Shown here: piece by piece, positions 32,301-44,900 of the stretch
How positions within the stretch are numbered: position 1 is the stretch's first letter
Layout of the letters: each line of letters opens with the position of its first letter
NCBI GenBank assembly: GCA_019426215.1
Contig: CM033408.1
Location: 21,644,375 to 21,708,374, forward strand
Origin: Buddleja alternifolia
Lineage: Eukaryota; Streptophyta; Magnoliopsida; Lamiales; Scrophulariaceae
Length of the DNA: 64,000 bases
Reading direction: 5' to 3'
Notes under the pieces: generated by a model
What the model saw: only the letters and a program-made list of their open reading frames with translations
What the model was told of the DNA's origin: nothing
Databases searched by the model: none
Made by a program: the position numbers and the translations under genes

Positions 32301-35300
32301 AGAGCAGAAACTAAAAAATTTGACTGTCGGCATTCATGTCAACACCCTTTCAACTGTGCTAGTAATAAAAACCAAAAAAATGAAATTACACACAGACATG
32401 CACTATCATCTCATCGACATAATGAAAAAGAAACTCCATTACTAGTATGTTAAACTATACTTTTTCAGTGAGCAGAATGTAACTTTTGAGAAATGGGCAG
32501 AAGATCAAAGAGCATGAGATCCAACTCTCTGGGGTGAAGAATAATATGTAACATATTCTCACCAGTATTCATGCATAGTTTTAAATATATTCATTGTCTC
32601 CTAAATTGTTGCATCCTAATTGCTCTATTTCAAACATATGTGTTGTGCATCCTTTGTATTCAGACCTCATGATTCCTACAATATAAACTAGTATGTCTCG
32701 AGGAAAAGTAAACATAAAGACTGGTGACAAATCCCATATCATGCTAATCATAGTTATTAATGAAATGCTTACGACTACTAAAGATAAGCCTTTCATAAGA
32801 TAGCAATGCTTACTTGTACTCAAGGATGGCAAACCAACAGGTACAATCAATTTACAGAAAGCTGATAGCTTTGAGAATGAAACTGCATCATGAAGTTTAC
32901 GGGAGATTCTCATCTTGAGGCTTTGGGATTCCAGGCAGGAGACAGGACTACGAACAGAGTATAGCAGCACCGGAATATTTGTGTACTCATCTGCAATTTT
33001 CTCTAAAAACTCCCCTCCTACACCAGAGAATCCTCCAGAGTCATCAATAATAAATTGAATCCCCTGTCAAAAAGCAAGGAGTAGAAATTTCACTGATGTA
33101 GAACAAAGACAAGACAGAGAATGAAGTACATTGAGAATAAATGTGGACTAGATAAAATATAATCCAGCCTTTAAGAAAAGCCACAGTTCTTATGGTAACG
33201 AAGAAAGAGAATCTCATGGCAGGAAGAAACATAAAGGCGAAGAGAAGAAAAGATACTCGGTGCAGATCTGATAAGTTGTCCACAGAATGCCACCATTTGG
33301 GATATGTTTTTTAGTGGGTTTTTGAGCCCTTTTTTTCCCTTTCTAGGAAATGATATTTATGGAGGGCGTCATAGGATTGAAATAAGATCAAACGTGTGGG
33401 ACATGTATTTTGGTTTTATTCAGGGTCCCAAAAAAAAAATATTTTGAATGAGACCAGGGGATATACTTGCTATTATATTAATAAAGCAGGGTGGCATTTG
33501 GTTGCATTTCTAAGAGGAAAAAGTTCAAGAAACTTTGTCTGTTTAGTGGGCCCAGCGTATGCTAGTAGTCGAAGAAGTGTTTGGACACCCATCTCAAATT
33601 TTCAATTTCTTGGACAACATTTAACAAAATTGGAAACTTTCACCAGCTCCAATTCTACAAACATCATCAATTTTAGAATCAACATGATAATTCCAAATTG
33701 TTCTGCTTCTTCAACACACCCATATTTCCTTTCGGACATACTCTTTACACAGGGCCACACCACAAATTCTCATTCTCAAAACTTTTTCAATTTTCATTGA
33801 AAATGTGAACAAATTTATGGACAGTCGTTGAGACGGTCAATTATTTGTTGTCCAACAACAAAACCCACTCAAAACATATTGGATCATGGTAAAAATGATA
33901 GTATTCTCGTTCAGATAGATTCAAATTAGAACTTCCAAGGGAAATTAAAATTTCAGATGATTGATGAATGATGTACATTCCAGCAAAAGAAGAAACTGAG
34001 GACATGGTTTGATTTCTATCACCTGAACATGGTTGCAAATATCAAGAACTACAACATATGCGGACTTGTTTAAGAAAGAGATTATGTAAATTTTACATGT
34101 CAAACTAACTGAATTGAAAAATACATGATGACTTCATATTGACGTATCAGGAACTGGTAGATTATTGGGGTCAAGTCAACGAGTAAGCATATTAAATCCA
34201 AGTCCGTTAGTTTCCAATCATTTGGAACCGGAAAGCTAATCAAGTTCAGTGCTGCGATTCTTAAGAGGCAAAAACACCATCCTACCATTGGCGAATGCCT
34301 AGATAACAGATGGAAATGGACCTTCACTCAGATAATCTCAACCAAAAAAGGTCCAAAGTTAAAGATACCGGATAATAAGTTCCCTGATAAACAGCAAGAG
34401 TAAGTAAGATATATCATGCGTAAGAAGTACCTGAGGGCGGTCACATTCTTCAACAAAAAAACGAAGCTTCTCATTAATTTCTTCTGCATGTTGAACCCCC
34501 AAAAATGCCTCTCTTCCAATTCCATAATTGTTAAAATCTCTGATGTCCGTCCACAAACCACTTAATTCATAGAGACTCTGAGGGTGATAATGAACTTTTG
34601 AGTAATCTGTCCAATACTGAACTTCATTTTCCAGAGATTCAACAATGTCCTTATCTTGAACCTCACTCTGACGATCGCTGGTCCCACTGTTACCACCTCT
34701 CAAGGTACCCTCATTTTTATTCTCTTCGACATACAAACTTTGCAGGAACAAGTTCTTCTTTAAAGGTTGAGATGTTTGAGTTGTTACATGACCTGTCCTA
34801 CACGTTAATGTGGAGAATTTAATTCATATAAATTCCAAATCAGACTGTAAAAAGATTTCAATCTCTCAGACTATAAAGTAGAACTACCACATTCAGTCTT
34901 CAGAAAATTCAAAGGTTACTACTTAAAATTTAGGCCTCTCCAATTTTCAAAGGCCAGGATTCCAAATTATACAGTATAACACATTTCAATCAGACGGTAA
35001 AATAGCATCAGAGCACCATCTGCAACATAAAATATGATTTCAGGGTGTCTAAAAATTAAAAAGAACAGATCACTACAATTTTCAAAGGCCAGGATCATTT
35101 TTCGTTGTTGAATATCTAACCAGGGTCCCTAAACCCCATGGTCATAATCTCTCGGATTACTGCAAAGAGATAAAAACTAAAACATCTGGAAAGCTACACG
35201 TAATGTTGACGTTCCTCAAGGAGAACAAAAGAGAATGGATAACCAGAAAAAGAGCAACATCCAGGTAAACACAGCCTTGCATACTTGCTTTCCCGCGCAT

Positions 35301-38300
35301 AGTTTGCAGGTGAGCAGAAAGAAGCAGATGCTTCTTCTACAAAAGATTTACGAAAGTATTTCAATAGTCAATCTCTTTAATCATCACTTAGTGATGAGAC
35401 CATGATAATTCAAGTGATATATAGAGATTATAAATGTATTGCATACTTTTCAGAAAGTTTGGGTATAATCTAGTCCACCCTTCCTCATGTTTGTCAGCAA
35501 AATTAGTATCAGACCACCACATAATAATGGCATATCTGCATTTGTATTCCAAATATTGACACACAGGAAGTAGAATACATATAATGATGCAACTCAAACA
35601 GGAACATGTAGTAGAAAATGAAGGGTATATGTAAAATATGAAATACTGGTGGGAGGTGTCAAGCACAAAGAGTGCCTTTGTCAGACATAGAAGACTGGTT
35701 TAGCAAATAATCTCACACAGAGACTCAAGGATTCTTGGTATGCCAATAAAGCTATTCTAACCCATGGGGATATTAATCAACTGGTCAAAAGTTGAAGACC
35801 TCATGAAATAAGCTTTTGTTGTTATGAACTTATGATAGAAAATGAGATTGTTCCACAAGAACTTGGCTAAAATGGATGTTTAAAGTAATTCAAAGATTAA
35901 CAAGCTTATAACAAGAAAAAGAGTGTACTATTAGTCTCAGTACGTGGACATTCGCTAATTACAGCTGAACAAAAGAAAAAAAAATAGAGCAGACAAAAAG
36001 TATGAGAAAGAAAAATTATACAGACATTATTGTTAGAAATAAGGTAGCAAGTGTAAGGAGAATAACCAATAGCTAAGGCCAGATAACGATAACCAGTTAA
36101 ACAAAATGAAAGCTAGAGCATCAGTATGCCAGAGTCTCCTTTCCATCTCCTCACACCACAATAGTAAAGTAAAAGCAATATTTGTAAAATACAGTTGAAG
36201 CCTCACCAAGTTAAAGCACCAACTGATGTATCTGGGACATCATTGTACAAAGTTCCACGTGAACTCACAGATCCTAGGGAACCTGTTGAGTCAAAGCCGT
36301 GCATCAGTATCTTTGACAGAAGAGAATATCCCACAGAATAAAAACGAGCAATGCCACGTAAAATGTCAAATTAGAATATCCAGATTAACTTTTAATTACA
36401 AGGTTTTGGTTGAGAAGAGCAACGAAGGAAGCTCAACCCTCTTATAAGTTATAACTGTGAAACTATTGCAGTTCCAAAAAAAGAAAGAGAACTACAACAG
36501 TTAAACTCATATTAAAACTATGAAAATAACCTTATATTCTATGACTCATATACTCCAGCTTCTAAAGTTATTAGTCAAGTTTCATTTTACATTTAACTGA
36601 TTTATCTGTTTTTCACTACCTTCTGTCTGCTGGTTCTCAAAGATTTCATTTTCAAAATAATCATTTATTTCCTCTCGCTTTCATTAGTGATGTCTTCGAG
36701 ATACAGATCAAATATCTAATATCAAAATCCAGGAAAAACAGGATCAGAATAGGAGCATGAACCCACAGATATGCAGCCCCAATGTCTGGGAAATTATATA
36801 TGTCCTCTCACATGGATGAAAATGCAAGAAATCATGTGATTAGCGGAGAAAAGTTATGCTATCATTACTTCAATAAACATCAATGTTCGCTCTGTGAGTT
36901 CACCTTAAACTTCAATTATAAGAAATAGACCTGACTGCATCGTCACCCAAAAACTATGGACACAATGTGGGTCTGCTTCCTAAACATTGTGACGCAAAAA
37001 GATTATAATTTTTACTTCACCAACTATGCCATCGGCTTGCCAAGTTGAAGTGTGGATAATGTTTTGTTAGAGGCTAATGAAAAGCAACTTCGAGGTGCAT
37101 AGCTAGATCATGTTGGACAAGCAGAATGTAGATTACATATAATCAATAGCCGTTTAAGCCAAATATTGAGCTCTAGTGCAGGGAATTATGAGGCCAACTT
37201 ATGTGCCAGTGCTTCTTTTTCAACTACTTATGATTATAACTGGAAGCAATACTAAAACAATGGTTTCACCTTGTCAGAAAAAGACAGTTTGTGGTCATCT
37301 CAAATATTTAAGTGAAACAATACTTTAACAATAACAAAGTATCAAAGGAAGGAATTATATTTAACATATGCAATTTCATACTATGACAATATCTCCCCCC
37401 CCCCCCCACACACACAAATGAAATGCACCCGATTCAAAAGTAAACTCAAATGGTTTTCTCTCATCTACTTATCAGAAATGTTCTGGATCACAGAGCAACC
37501 TATTGCTTCTCCGGATATTCCGTGATCCAAGCAAATGGAAAATAGAGAGCGATGGTGAGGAAAGAGAAAATATCTAGAAGAATGAAGGGAGTTGGAAGAA
37601 CAAACATATTGAAAGGGACATGAGAGGGCTTGCACTTGGGGGGTAAAAGAAGCAATTAGTTTTTATGATCAGCATCCTAGGTTTCAACATCAAAATAAAG
37701 AAAAACTAGGAATATAGAAATGGCAACTATATGATGGCCACTAATATTATTAATTAAAATAAAATTCCTCCAGCACTTTTAATAATGGGATAATTACACT
37801 CACACCCCCTCATGGGGTAATTACACACCCCATTTGGGGGGGAGGGGGTGTTTGTAATTATCAATTAGTGAGGAGAGGTTTGTGTAATTATCCCATCATT
37901 GAGGGGGTGTGAGTGTACCTATCCCTTTAATATTTTAACTCTGTAGTTATTATGCATCTCCCAACACCCGACTTGCTACTGTTTACCATCGAAATCATAC
38001 AGTGACATGTAAAGCTAGTTAACCTTGGCTGGAAATGAGGACAAGTAACACATCTGACTGATGAGGTAACTGATTTCATCTTTTCCTACCCAAACTGTTC
38101 TGGTGGGGTAGTAGTGCAGACAGCAATCATAATCAAAATTACAAGCCTAAACTCTTTGCATCCCATAAGATTTCATCATACTGGGTCTAAAATTTGGGCA
38201 ATGGAGAAAAACAAAGAGAAGAAGAACATGGAGAAATTGAAGAGTAATAGTTCTTCAAAAACGTGATTGGAGAACGATGCACAACACAATGAATTAGTCT

Positions 38301-39157
38301 GAACGATAGATATAATATTCATCATAAACCAATTTCGCTTTGGCAGAAAATGTATTCTAAATAATCCTAACAGTTCAATCAAAAAATAAGTGACAGACTG
38401 GACCGTAAGACAACAACCTTGGAGTCCTGATGCAAAATAAAATTCTTGTACCTTGAATATCCACTGAAACCAAGCGAGGGGTGTATGTAACAATACCCTG
38501 CACGTGATAAACAATAAATACATAAGAACGGATAGATTGTCACCAGCTCATCATATGCACAAAAAACTACAAGAAAGACGGTTTATCAAGGCAATCTAGA
38601 TTCAGAAACAGCAACAGAGAAAAGAAACTTTCAGAATGAGCATTCAATTGCAAACCCACTGACCTGCTGAGTTTCGCCGGTACGATAAAGAATGTCCATA
38701 TTAAGATTGTGACTTTTGAAAGTCTGATCACTCTCAGGGCTGTCAGCCAATCCAAGCAACTCATCCTTCAACACATGAAATAAAAATGTCAATTTTACCA
38801 TCAGAATGTCAAAAGCATAAACTTTTAACCGGTATTAAACCATAATATCAATCATTTCCAGTTCAGTAAACGAAGATTCCAGAAGAAGGCAAACTAAAAC
38901 CCCGTCAAAAATCAAATACGATTCCAACATCATAAAAAACTAAAGCTTGAAAATCAATTAAGCGTTAAGTTACACTTAAGATTAATGAGTCAATACATCA
39001 AACACATGGCATACAATCCACTTCTGTACAGCAATAAACAAAAGGTTAGAACTCAGTTAGAATAAGAAGTGACGTCGTTTTGCACCTGGAAATTCCAGAA
39101 GTGAGAGCCAACAAAATTTGCATAGCTTCCAACTTGGATTGTCACGATTTCCTTCAT
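29326..39157 (-). CDS. DML1: Misato/DML1-like protein (tubulin/FtsZ-related)
   Basis: Nine exons on the minus strand: 39157-39086, 38765-38664, 38497-38452, 36282-36207, 34797-34431, 33063-32814, 31904-31662, 31580-31461, 29774-29326. All junctions obey GT-AG and keep frame, giving 574 residues, close to known plant Misato proteins. The start MKEIVTIQVGSYANFVGSHFWNFQ is the conserved N-terminal segment that resembles the tubulin nucleotide-binding start. TYTPRLVS and GSLGSVSSRGTLY follow. At residues 228-238 DDSGGFSGVGG is the counterpart of the tubulin glycine loop. SISLPFRMEPLGP is typical of the C-terminal half. In yeast and animals Misato affects mitochondrial distribution and morphology; in plants the role is little known. 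No membrane or signal segment is visible. Introns are long and carry MITEs (37787-37925 and 30094-30427). The minus-strand start is the first ATG of the conserved segment. Confidence 0.92.
30094..30427. mobile_element. Foldback MITE in Misato intron 8 (334 bp)
   Basis: Nearly the entire element is one inverted repeat: GGGATTAATGCAAAAAAAACCC at the left and its complement at the right, then GTTAACGAAATAGGCTAA, TGTGTTCTTAAAAAGTCTGC and ACATGTCATTAAAGG-type blocks. The flanks are an exact 9-bp duplication TAAAAAGAA (30085-30093 and 30428-30436). It shares inner blocks with 28169-28549. A transcript of the intron would fold into a long hairpin. Confidence 0.88.
37389..37413. repeat. Poly-C and CA run in intron 3
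   Basis: A run of about 14 C is followed by CACACACAC. Long C homopolymers are rare in plant DNA and prone to length error in sequencing. Confidence 0.6.
37787..37925. mobile_element. Foldback MITE in Misato intron 3 (139 bp)
   Basis: The ends GGGATAATTACACTCACACC and (reverse complement) GGGATAGGTACACTCACACC pair over most of the element. The flanks TTTAATAAT (37778-37786) and TTTAATATT (37926-37934) match in 8 of 9 bases. The GGGATAATT start is shared with the element at 28169. Confidence 0.82.
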
Positions 39158-39633
39158 AATTCTTTACTATTGAAGGCCGTATGGGTGTGCTGTCGTGAGA
39201 GATATGGAGGGTTTTGTTTGGGGTTTACATATTCTGGGTAAATGCCCAACTGGCGACGGGTCGTAATACCCCATCGGTTCAATGCGGATTCTCATTCCCG
39301 AACCGTTTGTGATCGATTCGAGTCGTATCGATCAAGATTGTTTTAACTATTATTGAACTTTTAAATTTGTGTTTAGATTTTATTTGATTGTTAATTGAGC
39401 AGAACTAAAACCGAATACGAGGTAAGCTTGATTAGTTAAATTTTTTTCACATTTGTTTTTATTTCATTAATCGAGTCGAGTTTCAAACTTATCAAACACA
39501 CAAAATATTGTTCAATTTTGATTTAGTATGTTAACGAATCGAGTTCCAACGAAAATTTACCAAATGATCTCGAACTAAATATCAAATAGTTTGGTTCATT
39601 TTTCAACCCAAAGTTGCTTAAATATAGTACAAA
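39158..39633. other. Misato upstream region
   Basis: The presumed promoter of the minus-strand Misato gene. CGAGT/ACTCG words at 39310-39560 suggest an old hAT-like remnant. No TATA box is convincing. Confidence 0.35.
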
Positions 39634-41255
39634 CTAGACACAACCCCGTGCCATGACACGCAAGACTAAATACATAAAAAAAATTTTAAAAAATATATAT
39701 ATTATTACATAATTTATTTATTTATAATCTACAAAATTCAAAGAAAAAAGATGATTCAATTTTACTAATTATCATCGAGAAAAGTCTTTATCCGATGTTA
39801 AATCATACTTATTTTGTTTAAAAAAAATAATACATTAAATAATTCTATTAAAATAAATATTAAAAGTCAAATAAGAAGTAACTATCATTAATGAAAAAAT
39901 TGACTCAATTTTGTTGGTTATCATTGAAAAAAAATTTATAAGTATCAGATCTTATTATTTATTTTGAAAAATTTAATAATACATTATTGATAGTTAATTA
40001 AATAATTATTATGAAAAGACTAATAACTATCACTATAAGCGAAATGGATATGAAAAAGTTATTTTTTATTTGAATTTGAATTATATTGGTAATTATCTTC
40101 TTTTGAATTCAAATAATGTTGGTAACTAACTTATTTTGAATTTGAGTGCTTTAGATAAAGATTGATATTTATATTTATCCCTATTCAATTGAAAAAATAT
40201 ATAAATATTATATATGTGGCATAATTGAGTTCAATTAGGCTATCCACATGTGCGCTTATTTGGGTAGCTTCAAGAGTTGTGTTTTATTATATATTCATGG
40301 TAGTGAAGAAAATGTTTCCTATTTGAAAAATGTTATTGGTTTCCCAAACTAACGATTTCTATGTTCTTTGGTAGAAAAACGCAACGGTCAAGGTAAAAAG
40401 CGATTTTCAAAAAGCATGCAAAAAATTTCTTTGGAGTGTTTTATGAATTTTTTCTTGGGTTTGTGTTTTATATATAAATTGTTCAATTTGCATAGCTTGT
40501 CTGCTTAGACTTATATAAAATATCTTATATGGTCTTTGCATAATATAAAACCTCTCTCTCAAATTTTCCCATTTTTCATTCTATAATCTTATTCCACAAT
40601 TGTTGTCATCATTTTTCCCTAATGTTTATATTTTATATGGAACAACTTGAGAGTTGATAATTCTTATTAGATATTGCTAGTTATTTATTGTGCGGTCTTG
40701 AATGTTATTTGAGTTAAGATTTGAAAAATGATTGTGCTAATTTATTATATACTCAAGTTTTGTTGTAAAATCATGGTTTGCCATATATTATATAATAGTC
40801 AGTAAAGACAAACTTTATGCGTGTGCAAAAACATAAAAATTGATATTTAATTTTTTGAGCAAAATTCTATTAACTTCAAAAAAAAAAAGATGAGAGAAGA
40901 GAATAAAAAATAGAAGAAAAATAAGGTGGAAAGTAAATTTAATTTGATTAAAAAAAACGAAGAGATAAATATATAGGGAAATAATAAAGAGACAAAAATG
41001 AAGGGAAAGAAAAAAAAATTTATAAGGAAATGAGAGAGAATATGAGATAAAAAATAATGAAATATTAGGAGAGAGATAATGTGTGAGAAAAATAGGAAAA
41101 AGAAAATAATAAAATATAAAAGGAAAAATGTATTTGGAACACTCGTCAAAATATAGGGACATTTTGGTCATGTAATTGTTATTTTCTTTATTAATAAAAT
41201 GCACTTTAGTAACCCGGGCCAGACTAATGTCTCATATTTTATATAATAGTATAGA
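39634..41255 (-). mobile_element. Non-autonomous Helitron (1.6 kb)
   Basis: Read on the minus strand it starts TCTATACTATTATATAAA (at 41255) and ends with a hairpin CGTGTCATGGCACG followed by about 13 bases and CTAG (ending at 39634). The flanking bases are A on the 5' side and T on the 3' side, as expected for insertion between A and T without duplication. TC...CTRR ends with a subterminal GC-rich hairpin define Helitrons. No Rep/helicase gene is present. The ORFs inside (40815-41204) are purine-run artefacts. Confidence 0.8.
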
Positions 41256-41926
41256 TTTAATGAAAACTTTAAAAGATTGGGGCTCAAAGAAAATTTTAAA
41301 TATAGCTCGAATGGTTACAAAAAGGATAGAAAATTCATAATAATTCAAAATTAATCTTTTTTTTCTTTTCTTTTTTTTACTACTGAACTGAAAGCATTCA
41401 ATCCCAGAGATAATCCAACCAAAAATAGCACATTCTCTTATAATGAATGTACATTTCCATTACATTTACAAAGGAAAATAATAAAACAGCGAAAAAAGCC
41501 AGAACGCGCAATGGAAGTGTATTTAGTTGGGTTTTAGCCAAGTCACATATGTATCCTTCGACAAAGTACCCTTCCAAAAAGGGTTGCAAGTAACTTCTGT
41601 AACCTTCTACAAGATAAATCATTGAAGACACAATGTTTACACCATCTACAAAGATCTCGCATTTTTCGTTTTTTCCCACTTTAAGAATGAATCGATACAA
41701 ACATAAGATCTCACCTCATCTACTCAAAACAAGATGAGCATTTATGGACAAGACTACAAAATTCGCCCCGGGTAAAAGAATTTCAATATCATGTCCTCCA
41801 GGCTATACAAAGTCCCAGGAGCAGTCTATATATACCTCATTGGTCCTTAAACATGATTTGCAATTTTTTCAATGTCTCGAGCGTGTAAGAGTTGCCGCTT
41901 ATCCAGGAAGATACTATGTTCCTAGC
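41256..41926 (-). other. SYP4-like 3' flank and 3'UTR
   Basis: This lies directly downstream of the syntaxin stop codon. A T-rich run at 41358-41380 marks the outer limit. ORFs on both strands in this stretch are not supported. Confidence 0.4.
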
Positions 41927-44900
41927 TTAAAAGATTATTGACTTCAAAATTAAGAGAATTAGCATAACGAAGCACATAATGACGAGAATTGTTGCGCACA
42001 TAACCATGCCACCTTGTTTTTGACTTCTCTCTGCCTGCATTTCCATTTCCATTTCAATTTCAACACAAAAAAGTTAACTATGAATAGTGCCAAAAGGTAA
42101 ATAACCATGATTAGTGCCAAAAGGTAAAAACCATAATGTGTCAGAAGTATGTCGAAATTCTTCACTAGTAAGGGTGTAAAAAACATTCACCTTCTGGAGC
42201 TGTTTGAGGCCGTCTTCAACTGAGGCTGCAACATTCGTGATATTGTAATCTATCCTGTCAACAATAGTTCCCTGTTTGGCATACAAATTTAATTAACATC
42301 CAAAATGTATTAATGAAGCAGCTTTTGAAGATGGCATATAGCTTCTGACCTGATCAATCACCAAAACTGACAAATCCTTCATAATTTGGGCTAGTTCATT
42401 TACGGATTCCACTACCTAGAACCAGCAAAGATGTCAAAACAAAACAATAAGCATCCAGGCGTCATGTATATAGTTAAAAAGAATGAACTTAAACATTGCA
42501 AGTTACCTGTTGAATTTCTCTCTCCCTTTCTGCTGTGAATGCCTCACTTTTCTTTAATTTTGCCATTTGATGATCACTGAAACCCTAGAAGATGATATTT
42601 ACAACACAGACAAGATCAAACCACGCATTAATAACATAAATATGCAAGATTACAATAATTCTGATACCATAGGAAATTTCACACTGAACGAAGTCAGAGA
42701 AGCAACCTGTAGAAAGATTTGGAGCGCCTATTGTGGCTAACGAAATATATAAATTGGTGGCTATGATGGAACAATGTTTTCAAGAATTAAGGAGATCCTT
42801 ATTTGGTCATACAAACAGCCTTCTTTGATCAGGATTACTTCTTAGATGTATCAGCAAAAACATGAGGGCTATGCCTACTATTCACATGTCTGTGAAGTTT
42901 TAAACCCTTATTTAATAAAACAAATTTTTGGGGCCTTGTTCAATGGATCAGTCTGGGGATGAGACAAATTCCAATTAGAATTTGAAAGTGGAAAATTGGA
43001 TCAAAGACGATAAACAGTGGATTCTTAAAAACATTTAAGGCCAAAAAGGTGAATACCAGTAATATGTTGCTTGATGTTGGTGCTATTAGCTTACATACAA
43101 TTAAAAGAAAAACTCATCAGGTAATAGGGTTTGACAAGCGTTATCCTTTTATTGACAAATAAAACCTTCTTCAAACTACTTACTTCAGGTCTAAGAAGCT
43201 TTTGTTACTACTACCATAAATTTTTTAAAGTGAAGTTTGTGCTATGCGAATTCCAACCATGATTGTCACTGATACTGCAAACACTACCAGGGAACAGAAC
43301 TTGTTGAATGGAATCATCCTTATGGAACAACTTTGTGTGTGTGTGTGTTAATTTATCTCTGCATGAAAGTAATAGACCGTGGAATGAAATTTATTTCAAA
43401 CACAAAAAAAGCTGAATGCCTGAATCCACGTACAATGTCGTCCAAATCATCATCATCCCTCTTAGAATTGCTCCCATTTAAGTTCATTTCCAAGTCAACC
43501 CCATCTGGACCCTACACAGAATAGAAGGGCATTAGAAATCTTCGCATAAGAAATCAGGCTAGCTGCTTCTCAGCACCAATATGCAGCATTGAGCATTTTG
43601 GTTGGTAAGACCTCAAAAGGACACTAGCAATACAATGGAGAAATGCATTAAGACGCCAAAAGAGAACTATATCAAGATGACACGTTAATTTCATAAAATT
43701 TTCTGCACAAAGAATACCTCTTTCTGCTGCCGAAGTCGTTTCAAATATGTAGACTGTTTCCTACGGAGCTCCATTGAGAGGGTCTGGAGGTCCGTAGCTA
43801 GAGAACGCTGTTAAAAAATAACATGGCGTAAGCACAATATTCCAAAGTCCAGATAACAAGTGTAAATGAGTAATTTCCAACAGAAATAAGAGGGAACTGC
43901 ACAAATGCTGTTATAGATTGCTTATATTACATACAGCATAGTTCCCGAACAGAGAAGAGCAAAAAGGAAAACTTGAAGAGGACGAGAAAAGAAACAGTCA
44001 GGTTGTTCCTCATTCATCACAAGGATCTAAATTACTTATAAAACTCCTCATTCATATATCACAAATGTGCAATAAGATTACCCAACAATGTATTGTTTCT
44101 TTCGCTTGCATTAGCAATTAATTTTATCATACCAAGTGAGGTATGTAGTTTCAGAGGTTGACTACTAACATAATCTTTTTGGGTGATATATAATCACGAA
44201 AACAAATGCTTATCCGAATATACCTGGACATTCTTCCTGATGTTTGAATCCTCCGACGGCCCACCAGCAGAGAGTCTTTGTAATCTTTTTTCGGATTTTT
44301 TCAAAAGATCAGTAATCTCATGAGTAAGAGACTCAATCCGGCGTTGATCTTCTTTACCATCTCCAAATGAAGGCATTAAAGCCTTTGCATGAGCCTTCGC
44401 TAACTCAGACATCTTTCCCCTCACACGTTGTACATTAGCCGCTATTTCTTCAGATACATCCACCCAAGCTGGTGGTAGACCCACTGCAACAGTACCCCTA
44501 CTGCAATGGGAGAAAAAAGGTTAGAACCTGACAGGGGGTTTAAGTATATAGCACTATAGGGGTCTTCGAGTGAGACTTTTAATAGGAGATTTGAATTAAG
44601 AAAACAGTAAATAACAAAAGGGGAGCTGCTAATGCTGATTTCAGTATTTCTTTTGCTCTTTCTCCATTTTCTGAATTATGAGAATTATGCTAATCCTATG
44701 TATCAAATATATACACAAAACATCATAAGAGCACGAATAAATCATCAGGGGACAAGGAGGAGCACAATATGAGTAAACCAACATACAAACGGCGGAAAAA
44801 GATGCAAATTAACATGTTTAATTTGGCAGACATGTTCACCGGCCATGCTGTAAAGCAAGAGGACACCGTTATCACGCACAGATAAAGACTCCGGCAATTA

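Noticed and set aside
33396..33800. 134-residue + strand ORF
   Set aside because: It lies in a Misato intron, antisense to the gene, with no recognisable domain and composition of non-coding DNA.
40815..41204. 129-residue minus-strand ORF rich in Phe, Ile and Leu, membrane-like
   Set aside because: It comes from purine runs inside the Helitron (GAAAA-type on +). The Phe-rich 'membrane protein' is a composition artefact.
41398..42286. Several ORFs of 65-100 residues around the SYP4-like 3' end
   Set aside because: They overlap the 3'UTR, last introns and exons in wrong frames.
43335..43349. (GT)n run in the SYP4-like gene as a functional site
   Set aside because: It is a simple microsatellite in intron 4 without further signal.
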